Origin: Leuctra nigra
Lineage: Eukaryota > Arthropoda > Insecta > Plecoptera > Leuctridae
DNA length: 64,000 bases
Direction of reading: 5' to 3'
NCBI GenBank assembly: GCA_934045905.1
Contig: OW203762.1
Location: 44,107,411 to 44,171,410 of the forward strand
This document shows, in pieces, positions 1-11,378 of this stretch. Every line of letters starts with the position of its first letter. Position 1 is the first letter of the stretch. The translations under genes and the position numbers were made by a program. The notes beneath the pieces were generated by a model. The model did no database searches. It was not told the origin of the DNA and was given only the letters and a program-made list of their open reading frames with translations.

Positions 1-700
1 TTATCCGAAACTGATAAAAACTCTCAGCCGAAATCAAATGAGGCAGATGAAATTGCCCGATTGAAAATTTCTTTCGCCGGCAGAATGAAACGAGGGATTC
101 GTCAGCATTTAAAATGATCCTGCAGGTGCTCCATGCCCGCTGACTCAATTATAGTAATGCAATACTCAATACTAGTTAAGTTGGCTAAATGCATGGCACT
201 GAATTGAATTCGGTTCCAACTGAAATCTCGCCAACGTGATTAGTGATTAGACCAGTGAATTAATTGATGTTGCGGTAATGGCGTCGAGAGGGGGAGGCGT
301 TGGTTCAAAGAGAAATGTCTCTTTCCTCTTAATTCCCACTAATTCCTGTACAACTTTGCCAGTAACTTTGAAATTCTATGTCTGTGAGCTCAGGCCGGTC
401 AGTGAGATTCTATTACACACCCTCCACGCCAACGAAATATTCCGTCGAACGTAAAATGTGCTTGCTAAACGTTATCGGAAAAGGGATGAATGAATCTGCG
501 CAGCGACACAGAATGGAAATGACGCTGCAATGTGTGGATTTCACTCATAGAAATAAATAACTTATTGAAGGTAGATTTGTTAATTTCTTCAGTAAAAATC
601 GTTTTGGGCAGATTTTGGGCATGCTATTTGAATACCTAATTGGCATTATTTAACTTTTTGTGCCATATTTTCAAGGGAACGCTTTCACTATTAGGAATAA
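1..700. other. No gene seen
   Basis: Short open frames only, with no domain, splice structure or repeat recognised. Its last 9 bases form the left copy of the TAGGAATAA flank. Confidence 0.6.
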
Positions 701-708
701 CGGAGTGT

Positions 709-816
709 CTATTCGCACGAAACACGAAACACGAATTCGTGCACGATTTTCGTGCGAATAGCCACTCCACTGTGGGCCGGCTATTCGCACGAAAATCGTG
801 CACGATTTTCGTGCCG
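709..816. repeat. Palindromic repeat array, left
   Basis: Two units built around a GCACGAAAATCG/CGATTTTCGTGC palindrome with CTATTCG/CGAATAG shoulders. They are separated by a GCCACTCCACTGTGGGCC spacer that is itself partly palindromic. The same unit occurs at 4694-4855. Confidence 0.9.
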
Positions 817-1210
817 CATTAGTTCATTTTCGTGTCACTAGAGCGCTCACTAGTCGCGCTGTTTAGGTTCAGTCGTGTCACCATAGGTGTCACTAGTGTC
901 GTTTTTTTAGTATACTTTCGTGCCGCGAAAAGCGTTGGTTGGCGTCGTCAGCTGTCACAGCTGAGAGCTGTCAATGTCAGTTTTCCGCCTATTTCATTTG
1001 GTTTTCCAAGTGTTCACTGTGTTTATTTGAGGCTTAGAAATGAAAATGCATTGGAAATGAGGCTTGAAGCAGAACCCATAGTAAAGTGAAGTTCATTACC
1101 TATCCTTGAATTCTACCAAAGTGCAATGTAGACCAAGTCAATTTTGTAGGTAGAAAGAAATATGTAGGAAATTAGCTCTCAACTTTTCATATTGATGAAT
1201 ACAAAATTAT

Positions 1211-2531
1211 CTAGTGGAGCGGTCGCTCCACCCAGCCAAGTCGTACTGTACACTCACACTCACTCAACATACCGTAAATGCCTAATAAAATGAGGAGCCA
1301 GACCAACTACTTTTACTGTAAGCAAAAACATGGCATTTTCGGCCTACTGGATCATAAAATTGGAAAATCTCACATTGTTGTAAAATATCTTAATTTTGAG
1401 CTATGGCCCACCCCACCACATATACCAAATTTGGGAACAATAGGCTATACCATTTGCGAGCTAGAGGGCCGAGAAAACAGTGAAATTACACCACTTTGAT
1501 CTTTAGATGATTCAGATGATATCAGGAAACACCGCAATCACCGCCACAGCCTAAACGGCTGAGCCGATCGATCTGAAATTTTTACCACATGTGTACTTTT
1601 GGCGTCTGAGGTGCCTTTTTATAAAACCAACCGGTAGTCGCCATTTTGAAACCGGAAGTGACGTCATATCTCGATAACGGCTAAACCGATCGGAATGAAA
1701 CTAGCGCCAAATGATTCAGACGGTCGTCTATATGGAATATCAGTAGTTAAAGTAGAGATGTACTATTACCGAAACCGGAAATGACGTCATGAAAATGAAG
1801 AACTAGATTTAAATGACCTCTTACTACAATAACTACATATTCAGAATGCTTATAATGATACATAACATTTATAGAAATAAATTCTATGTGGCAGTAATTT
1901 TAGTCGCCATTTTGAAAACCGGAAGTGATACCATGTCTCGAAAACGGCTGGACTGATTGGAACGAAGCTTTCGCAATTCTTCATGGAATATCACTTTAAG
2001 CTTAGGTATATTGAGCACCAAACACAATTTTTCGTATTAACCAATTCGGAAATGGCGTATTTTTTAAAAGTATTTAGTCATTGTTGCTCCGATGTGTGTT
2101 ACAAGTTGTGTAAATAAACTAAAAAAATAAGTGATATCCCCATAAAAAAACACTCCGTGTAAAAATACCAGCCAAGTCTCTTCAACTATAAAAAAATAGA
2201 AGAAATCTAAAAATTCAGCACTGAAAAGTAGTGATATCAAAAAATGAGCCAAGTCAAAACTAAATTTTAAAAACCAAAATATACTTGGCGCATCGTTTTT
2301 AAGGGCATTATAGGTATATTATATATATTTAGGTACATTTGATTTTTGGCATATGCTTCTATACTATTTATATACACGATGCGCCAAGTATATTTTGGTT
2401 TTTAAAATTTAGTTTTGACTAGGCTCATTTTTTGATATCACTACTTTTCAGTGCTGAATTTTTAGATTTCTTCTATTTTTTTATAGTTGAAGAGACTTGG
2501 CTGGTATTTTTACACGGAGTGTTTTTTATGG
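1211..2531 (-). mobile_element. Helentron-like non-autonomous element, copy 1
   Basis: Read on the minus strand: a giant inverted repeat (arms 2376-2531 and 2140-2295, 80-nt loop), then up to two tandem units with GACGTCA/CCGGTTTCAAAATGGCG motifs (near 1636 and 1902). It ends in a terminal 18-nt hairpin (1214-1231) followed by CTAG. CCAGCCAAGTC occurs near both ends in inverted orientation, like the asymmetric terminal inverted repeats of Helentrons. The same architecture is found at 32976-34791. There is no Rep/helicase frame. Repeat status is certain; the superfamily is inferred. Confidence 0.55.
2140..2531. repeat. 156-bp inverted repeat with 80-nt loop (copy 1)
   Basis: Arms 2140-2295 and 2376-2531 are near-perfect reverse complements, running from the ACACTCCGTG end to GGCGCATCGT at the loop. 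Open frames on both strands here are products of the repeat. Confidence 0.95.
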
Positions 2532-4693
2532 TTTTATATACGTGTAGTTACCTACATTCACCTCACCTACTGTTTTCTTACTGGTCTAATAAAATGCAAC
2601 ATTTTTTATTTAAAAAAAATGTTTTTAGAAGATTTTGTAAAAGACCTGAGGAAGGTAATAGGATTCTACATTCACATTTGGTAGGTACTCTCAATAGACT
2701 TCTAAAAGAATTATTACACGAGTCAACAAGTGGGATTGGCTCAGGGCAGGGGGTAGAACACAATATCTCAACAATGTAATGTTATATGTTTTATTGCAAA
2801 ATAAACAAAGTTTCATTGAAATTGTAAAGAACAATTCAACTGCCGGCGTTGACCTTTGCGATGATGCGACCCAGTGACCTCAAGTAACAAGCAGTGATAA
2901 CAAAAATGTCAAGAGAATTGTCATTGTTGTGTAGAGATGCTGCGCTGTTTACTCGGCGTCGATTTCATGGCCCCATGGTTACGAAGGCATCTTGTCCTCG
3001 GCTCGTTCAAAGACTTGTAATCCCCTGGCTGTTGGCTGAAGCAAGTTGGTTCTGCATGTAAAGCAGGAACTGCAGACTCGTCGGAAACTCCCGGAGTACC
3101 TACGCAAGTTGCTGTCCACGCAGGGTTCGGTGTAGATTAGTATCACTGTTCGTTGCGGTTGCACAATTGAAAGCACCGATGCATAATTTTTTCTAGGCTA
3201 CTAGCATACTTGCCGCGACCATCTCACTTGACCTCCCCTCCCCTCGAATAATCTACCCTAGATAGGCAAACCGACACGAGAAGGATTCAAGAATATGGAC
3301 AAAATTTAAAAATGTTACCGTCTGACGGTAAATTTACTCGAGGAAAAATACGGTAAATTCCACATCACTAATACTTTATTCATTACATTTCTGTAGTTAG
3401 AGTAATGTATCGAACCTCCTTCTTTCACTACACAGCTTGAAAGGATCTCACTTATGAAGAAACTTCTTCTGTGAGAGGCTCTTTGTGACAATGTTGTGGG
3501 AGGGTTATTTACGGGAACCACGGTCTACAGCTGGTTTCTTCTACTCTCGTATTCGTTCACAGTTCTGTAGCAATGGCGGAGAGTCACTCGGCACAGCACA
3601 TCACCGTCTGCTCCATAAGATTGGTATGAATGGGACACGTGAACCAGCTGAAAACAATTAAATACATGATTACGGCAATAATAACTTTTAGAGATGTTGC
3701 ACGTAGGTAAGTAGGTAACGGTGCTCGCTCATCACCGCGTTACAACTAGCGGTTTCCTAGTTTAAAATTTAAGAAACCTACTTACTACCTACCACGAAAA
3801 CGATAAGGTTTCCTTCAAGGCGTAGCGTCTGAAACACAATTATGCTGAACTTGTCTCGTAGTATTGACAATCATCCTCAATCCCTCGTCGTAGTACGTTG
3901 CCGACAGAAGTTGCTCTTGCGATCACCAAAAATCATCCACTAGAATGGAGATAGCAGGCATATAGATATTGACAATTAAGGCAACTCATCATGTCATTAG
4001 TAAACTGGCTCTTTGAGAAATATTTCATGCATAGTATGGCCAATTTATTGAGCTTGGTGGGAGATAGTCTAACCATAACCAAAGATTCCATCATTAGGTC
4101 CAAGGTATATGTCATTTACCCTGACAAAACTGCATAACTATACTTTCTACCTACATCATCACGATGAGGTGTAGCTTGTGGCAGTTAGCTACAGGTTATG
4201 TATTTGACAGCTTACATAAACATCTTTTTATGCACATTTGTATTAATGAATGACGACAGAAAACTCATAAAATTAACACACTGAAATACGTAACTACTTG
4301 GTAAGGTAGGTAGTAGGATACCAGATACCTACCAAACCTCTACACGTTATAATATTAATATAAGCCAACAAAATAATGGAAAGTGAAATAAGGTTATCTA
4401 GCGGATTATCTCCGGCAGGAAACATGCTTAAATCAGTTAGGGTTAATAATATCACATTATAAGATAATTTTGTCTAAAGGATTGAACGAATTAAAGTAGG
4501 TTTAACACTTCGTAATTACCATAAATCTTTATTTTATAATTGTAAACAAAAAATTACCAGTAAAAATGTCGTCTTCCTTGACACTGACTGTGACAGCTAT
4601 ACAGCAAACAACCTTCCACGTGACGTCAGTCTTCTTTCTTCATTTCGCGCTCATCGCGCCATCTAACGAGAGCGCCTGGAACTTCCAGCGAAC
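2532..4693. other. No gene seen, interior of the foldback-like element
   Basis: No open frame above about 70 codons and no transposase motif. No further repeat was recognised. Confidence 0.55.
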
Positions 4694-4855
4694 GCCGCAC
4701 GAAAATCGTGCACGATTTTCGTGCGAATAGCCGACCCACTGTGGAGTGGCTATTCGCACGAAACACGAATTCGTGCACGATTTTCGTGCGAATAACCGGC
4801 CCACTGTGGAGTGGCTATTCGCACGAAATTCGTGCACGATTTTCGTGCTAATAGC
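4694..4855. repeat. Palindromic repeat array, right
   Basis: Three units of the palindrome seen at 709-816, with CCCACTGTGGAGTGGC spacers. The spacers read as the reverse complement of those in the left array, so the two arrays are inverted relative to each other. The first unit has a perfect 28-bp self-complementary core (4697-4724). Confidence 0.9.
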
Positions 4856-4862
4856 CTCGGCC

Positions 4863-5343
4863 TAGGAATAATTGGTAAAAATTAGTTTCCTGAATCCCGA
4901 ACGGAAGACAGTCCATTTGGTGAAGCATTGCAACAAAATTAAAACCTTACGTACGTCCCATAAGTTCATTGTTTCAACTCATTAACATTTTACAATATAG
5001 ATACTTCTCTAATATGGCGGACAGTAAATAGCTTACATAAAGACCCAGAACTGATGGACCACACACGTCGTAATGCTCAGCCATTGAATTAGTATGCGCC
5101 TATTAAAGTTGCTTTTAATTCTCTCTAAAAAGGTGATCTCATCACTGGTTTCTCAAATCTGGAGAGATAATTTTAATCAAATTTATTCTAATGGGTTCCT
5201 TTCTTCTAGTAATAGACTCAAGAATTATAATTCACCTGTATCAATATCAGCGAGATTGTGTCTGCAGCTTTCATTGTGTCGTGTTTTCTGATGAATCTGA
5301 TAATATAAACCAGTCGTCATTTCGCTCGACGACACATTCCTAT
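4863..5343. other. No gene seen
   Basis: Non-repetitive sequence between the foldback-like element and the LINE-bearing microsatellite. The first 9 bases form the right copy of the TAGGAATAA flank. Confidence 0.6.
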
Positions 5344-5344
5344 T

Positions 5345-5401
<57 letters not shown>
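5344..5401. repeat. (ATT)n microsatellite
   Basis: About 18 units, at the 3' end of the LINE fragment. The poly-asparagine frames read from it are not genes. Confidence 0.97.
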
Positions 5402-6010
5402 GTCTTTATTCACAATATATTATAATACAGTACAATACACTATTATAACATATTGGCAAAACATCCATTCATGCAGCGGAATCACACCGTGATTCTATGC
5501 TGCATTGGGTTTTGTAGATTCTGTGGTTCAAGTGATGACTCGACGGATGATGTAGGCCGATCCCAATAACGCGTGCTTTTGGAGGTCGGTGCAAGAAAAT
5601 TCTCCTGGGATCATTTTCGCATAATCTTGGTAGTGGTTGGTGATAGTTCCAAGCGCTCCAATTACTATAGGACATACCTTGGTTGACAGTTTCCACATCC
5701 GTCCTATCTCAATTTGGAGGTCTCGGTATTTCAATATTTTCTCCGACTCTTTTTTCAGTACATTTCCATCCATAGGAACAGCAACATCAATAATTAGACA
5801 TGTGCTATCTTTTATATTTTTTATAATGATGTCAGGTTTGTTGGCTAAGATGGTCCTATCAGTTCGTACTTGTTCATTCCATATTATTGTAACATCTCCA
5901 TTTTCACATACTTGAGGTGGATGATGATCATAGTGATGTGTTGATTTTGGGAGGTTGAAATGTTGACATATTGCCCAGTGAAGGGAAGCTGCTATCTTGT
6001 CATGACGTTC
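5402..6010 (-). mobile_element. 5'-truncated RLE-type LINE (R4/Dong-like) inside a TAA microsatellite
   Basis: A minus-strand frame from about 6007 to the TGA at 5528 encodes the C-terminal tail of a non-LTR retrotransposon polyprotein. It shows HDKIAASLHWAICQ, KPDIII then LIIDVAVPMD (the PD...D core of a restriction-like endonuclease), and the family tail KYRDLQIEIGRMW, VCPIVIGALGTI, LLGSAYIIRRV. The 3'UTR contains AATAAA and ends at 5402. It lacks the reverse transcriptase, so it is dead. (TAA)n tracts lie on both sides. Confidence 0.8.
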
Positions 6011-6037
6011 GATGTACGACGTTCGATGTTCGATGTA

Positions 6038-6042
6038 TAATA

Positions 6043-6096
<54 letters not shown>
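6038..6096. repeat. (ATT)n microsatellite
   Basis: About 18 units at the 5'-truncated end of the LINE fragment. Together with 5344-5401 it suggests the LINE inserted within one longer tract. Confidence 0.97.
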
Positions 6097-9000
6097 TGTG
6101 GAGCCTATACTCAGTTGCATCATTTTCTTGGCCGTCGATAGAATAAAAAGATCCCTCACTTGACACCGTGCAATGTATAATTGATCAACACAAATTGATT
6201 TCAATGGCTTAGTGGAAAGAGGACACATAAACAGAAGTCTTAAAGTCGTAAGCTCAATCTTTTTTTCATGGTTGAATATGGATAAATGTATTAAACCCAC
6301 TTCTGTCTTGAAATCAAAACTTCGACCAATTATTGAATCTTAAAGGCGGCATAGCCAGCCGTATTAGACAATCGTTACACAGATACCGTTCGCTGGACCA
6401 ACATGATTCAATTTGAACAAATGATGTAGGTATACTGTATTGTTAGCTCTTGAATGTTATGATATAATTTTGACAGTGATGTTTCTACAAAGTAGACAAT
6501 ATTGACGCATCACGAGGTTTGCAAATGTCTTCTCTTTGTGAGTAATAGATAGACTGGACCTCTCAGAAGCAATCCTGACAGCTGGGGTGGAGATAAGTGG
6601 CCACCAAAAGAAAGGGAAATGAACAAGATTGAATGGAAGGAAGGAAGGAAGAAACAGGGAAGGAAGCGAATTTCACAAAACTTGCGACTAAATTCCGTGT
6701 GCCTCTGACAGGCAATCCTTCTCATGACGGAAATTCAATAAAGAAGCCATCCTGGGAAATATTGAACTGAATCAGATAGGCTTATTGAACCTTTGCATAC
6801 GTAATTATAGTAGTAGAATGAAATAAACCTGTTGGGACTGTTGCTTCCCGTGAGCTTTTGGAATTGCTTGTAATGAGCACACAGATGTGGAAAAGAGTAA
6901 AATACTCGACAAAACCTCGATGGTTTGACGTTACGTGCAAGTTACGTTGCTTCTTTACGTGTAGACTGATTTATTAACTGAGGTAATGTAAAGTGTAGAG
7001 TTAGCAACCCACGATCGCTCCGTGAAACAAATGTTTTTGGGAAATGCTGGAATGGATAGAGAGAGATTATACAGCAGAATATTATTTGACTGTTGTGTTC
7101 TCTTAAAACCTAATATGTACCAGTAAATACACATCATCTTATTCATATGAAGAAGACCGACAACCTCCCCTCTGTAAATTTTCAGGTGGTTAAAAATGGA
7201 ACCACACAGTTCTAGTTATTTTTTTAACTTTTCTGTCGGCCCTAACAAGATTCAAATGGGAAATTATTTTTAACCTTCCTATTATTAGCTTACTCTATGT
7301 TATTACTGATTAGTTGTCCTAAATTTCGTCCCTCCTTCTTTTAATGTTATTTATAGACGAATCTATGTCTTCTCCCTAAAATCGTTATCGATATATTTCT
7401 CATCTGTGGATAATTGAGAGTCACATCACTTACTGCCCGTTTCAAGCAACTCCGATATGAATATTACGTGTGTCAAGATTCTCAACGCGTTATGTCACAG
7501 ATTGCTGACAATAATCGGCATTTGCGTCGGAAGTTTGCGCAAAAGTCCGCCGTCAAGTGCACACTTTGAAGTCTCGCCGCCTGCAGGAGGATCAAACAAG
7601 TCATGGCATTATTATGCTAAGTATGACAGCACGGCACACTGCAGCAGTCGGCCGATCTAGCAAGAATATCCCGTCGAGTAATTCATGGCCGTTGTCGGGA
7701 TTAGCAACCAGTCACTACCTATTTAACAATTACATTGGTAACCTTCATTGATCTTTTGTACGCTCTCGACATCCTCTGTGTCAGACAGGACATGAAGAGA
7801 TGACTAATTTAATTCTACGTTTTGCCGTGTTAGGCTGATATGGAATGTGTGTTTACATTAAATCTACTTTTATTTCTTCTCTGTATTTCATTCATTTATA
7901 AAATTGTCAATAAATGATGCACACCTGTTATGTATAAATTAAATATTCCAGTTAATGTAACGTGCCGTAACATTTATATTCATCTGCCTGTTTACCTATG
8001 GTCTTATTCAAACATTATTTTAACCATGTGCAACGAATAAGTTTACATTTGACCTTTGCTAATACGTGTCCTAAACATGTTATTTCTCGACTTCTGACCA
8101 AATGCGTTTTGTATATCTAGTTTTTTTTTTACCAGCGCAATAATCAATCGTTGCACTTCAACGATTTAAACTACGCAGGTAAAACGGTGTACAAAACGGA
8201 GCGGAGACTTAGCAAGTGACAGCGATGAAGAATCACCGCTGTCAAGTGGTTGTCAGCTACTTCTTCATAGTCTGATAACACTCCCATTTAGGTACGGACA
8301 CGGGTGTGGTGGTGCTGTTTTCTTCGACTTGTACATAAGGCTAACTTTTATTAGGGCCGCCGGTGTTGCTAACATATAGATTTGATTCGATTATCTAATT
8401 ACTAGAAGTAATAATATTAGAAGAACCTAGTAATACTAGAAGTGTTAATCAATCTCTGCAACACAGCCAATAAGAACCCTAAAAATCACCAAAATAACTG
8501 TTTTTATAGTATACAAAAATCAGTGAACTTCGTATTCAAAATAGAAGATGGTTATTTCCGACCTTGCTACACACCTATAAAATGCAGTTCGATACATGCA
8601 ACCGACCAGCCTGACCATGAGTATATAGCGTACAGATTGTATTTTATTACAGTATTGATTTTGAAATACTCTCCAACTCATTGGCAAAAACAATTCTGAT
8701 TTGCTCCTTCCATGATATCATTTCCCCCATCGTTGTTTTCATTGCTCTTGAGGAGGCGAGTGGCTCTCAGGCGGCCTAGTCCTCCAGAGAAGTAGACTAA
8801 TCAATTAGCTACATCGAAACCTTCCTCTTGTTCAAGCGTATCAAACATTAGCTGATGCCGTGGTGTATTATTATTCGCGCTCGCGATTGCAATCAGCCAA
8901 TCACTTCGATTACACCGGGTGCTGTGTAAATAGAGTGTGTGCTTATGCACGGCCGGTGACTGGGCTCGTGGTACAGGTAAGTACTTGTTTTAATATCATT

Positions 9001-10827
9001 ACATAATAATATATCATGGTTGTGTTGTGGTAAAGCTGCATTGTGGTTTCTGATAACAACAATTCATTGTTATTAATTATCTAAAGCTATAGGTTCACAG
9101 CAAGCATTGTTTGGTAAACAATACGCCATTACATTCAATAAGCCTATGTTGATTATCAGTGAAAACCTTAGGAATGTATACCTATTAAGATCAGAAATTA
9201 GCCCCAAAACTATATTATACCAGCGACCATGCTACAGGGATAGCTCAATCTATTGTTTAATTAATAATCTGCGTTTTTTTCTCAATACTTTATAGGTCTA
9301 TTTTATCATTATAACTACAATCTCCTTGGGAGATACGAATTTGAAGGAGATGCTAATCTGAATGGAATTCAAATCTTAAATGTTTAAGGATCCAGGTGAT
9401 AACTATAAGTTTAAACTTTAAATTGTATAGAGCATATAGTAGTGTTTTATTATCTCCATTCTTGCATTGCGTATTTAAAAAAATAATAATGTTAGCACAA
9501 TTGGTGGCAGGTTGTGGGACTGTATTTACATAACGTTAGAAAACCACATTCAATGTTTTCCTACGAATGGTAGCTCTGTTTTATAGCAATATACATATTT
9601 TATCGACATTTCTCTCGAAACTTCTTATCGTTTTGAAAGTTGTTCTCTATAATACACAATCATAAATCACCTTGTGCGATGCTCTATCTTACAGTATTTT
9701 GTATCTCACATCGGGACGTGGGACTCTTTACTTTATGCGGTGATATTTTCCGAAATCACATAAAGTTCTGTTAGATGCTGGAGGCACATACCCAATCGAC
9801 AGATAAAATAATGTTCGGAATTGACTCAATAGCTTGGAGCCATCTAGGGAAAAAGACGTTCACATGCTCGACAAACAGTTTTGTGTCTAAATCTGCATTA
9901 TTCCAAACAATCTCAAATGTACATGCTTCTAGCAGACGATATGTGTTTAGATTCCAAGCAAGCATCTGCACTCGGCTCCTTGCCTGTTATTGACTTGTGG
10001 TAAGAAAACTAGACGTTGTAACACTCGAATATAAATAACAATAGGCGCCGGAGCGCTTGAGCAGATGGCGCCCGCCTGTGACGGAACCTCAAACTACAGG
10101 ATCCTCTATCTCACGCTGCTCAGCAAAGCGACTCGGGATTTATGTGGTGTCTAAACAACACTGGCAATTAGATTCAGACGGAAATTAGTTCGAATCCGGT
10201 CTTGGGATAAGATAAGAAATTACTCGAATCTAGGTTGATATGAAATCGATCGGTCGAGATTTATCTCAGACTTTGTGCAGTTTTGTTTGGCTATTTCAGT
10301 TTAATTTATTGTACAGGTTTCGTTTCTTATCTCTTGCGTTGTTTCTTTTAAGCATTATTTTAGAATTACAGTGAAATTATTTACTCTCCTTGAGCGACTA
10401 TAACACGGTTTAGAAATTGCCTCGTTTTTAGAAGCACGTCTCCAGATTTCTACCAAGTATTCCAGTAAACTTTGCGACTTTCTCAGTTCTTGACTCAAGA
10501 GATAATAACATAATGTCCTACATTCAGGTTCTGTCCCTGTGCAGATGTATATAATAGAGCTGCAATCGCTGCATCTCCACAGATTGCTGCCCCTAGCAAA
10601 ATTTCTCGACAGTCTAGTTGCACATTATGAAATATGAGTACAACAGTAATGATCTGTCTGCATTGCATTAACTTCTCGATTGTTTTTTTGTAGGTATACG
10701 GGTAGTGCGACTTTAAGGCCGCCGTTGCCAGTAAAATTATCACTTTAGAAGATCATTGGAAGACCTCCACAAAACTGGATTAGGTTTAATGAATTGAAAG
10801 CTACTAGAGTTGGCAATGCATCATTTG
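6097..10827. other. No gene seen, downstream of Idua
   Basis: 4.7 kb of AT-rich sequence with only short, unrelated open frames on both strands. No tRNA, rRNA or repeat family was recognised. Confidence 0.6.
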
Positions 10828-10833
10828 TTTATT
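10828..10833 (-). terminator. Possible Idua polyadenylation signal
   Basis: AATAAA on the minus strand, about 457 nt beyond the Idua stop. It is the first canonical hexamer I found downstream, which would give a roughly 480-nt 3'UTR. No transcript evidence is available, and an ATTAAA slightly further on is an alternative. Confidence 0.4.
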
Positions 10834-11289
10834 AATTTGCATATTTGATTAACATGGTCCCTAATGGATCCGTGTTTAATGTATCATGCAAGTTAATTTG
10901 TGGTTGGGACGGTAACATGAGACGAGTTATCGGAGAGCACCAATGTAATTGCAGTTCTACCTCCGGGCAGATCACCAGACCCACACAATCTTCTGCCATC
11001 AGTTTAATCAGGAACACAATTCAAGTGGGAAATTGAAAATTGTTATGACATGAAATTTATCGCTAAAATCATGCCTGAAGTCATAGCCACCGCCTTGCAA
11101 CGTAAGATGAAATGTCAATGCTATTAGCTAAAACTCAGCGAAGCGTAACTTGCAACATGGCTGATCTAAATAGTTTCTGCAAGGTGTAATGACTTCCCCC
11201 TCCCCTCCGCCGGCTGTTTACTGAGTGTATATAAACACTTGATCCCGGGGGTTGGGACTCTGTCTCAAGTTATCACGACGAGTGCCGCT

Positions 11290-11378
11290 TCAGGGGTAGG
11301 TAATTGTCTCGTAAGGTCCCGGACGATCCCAATAGTCCACGGCGCGAACTCGGTACACCCCTGCAGCTTCGTCCTCAT
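11290..11378 (-). CDS. Idua: Idua exon 12 (terminal) and stop
   Basis: The acceptor is TTGCAG. It encodes EDEAAGVYRVRAVDYWDRPG and then PYETITYP with a TGA at 11292-11290. The human counterpart is SGSYRVRALDYWARPGPF. The exon is separated from exon 11 by the retrotransposon-bearing intron, but phase and homology leave little doubt. The C-terminus is shorter than in human. Confidence 0.93.

Larger units (their letters stand above)
701..4862. mobile_element. Foldback/Mutator-like element with palindromic terminal arrays
   Basis: The 9-mer TAGGAATAA occurs directly at 692-700 and again at 4863-4871, bracketing a 4.16-kb segment. Both ends carry arrays of the same palindromic unit in inverted arrangement. 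A 9-bp duplication and inverted repeats built of subrepeats are the known layout of foldback elements and Mutator relatives. No transposase frame was found inside, so this would be non-autonomous. The outermost 8 bp of the two ends agree poorly, so the exact borders are uncertain. Confidence 0.5.

Noticed and set aside
5225..5413. Poly-asparagine frames here and at 5992-6300
   Set aside because: Direct translations of the (ATT)n tracts.
10190..10205. tRNA B-box-like GTTCGAATCC
   Set aside because: No matching A box or cloverleaf could be formed around it.
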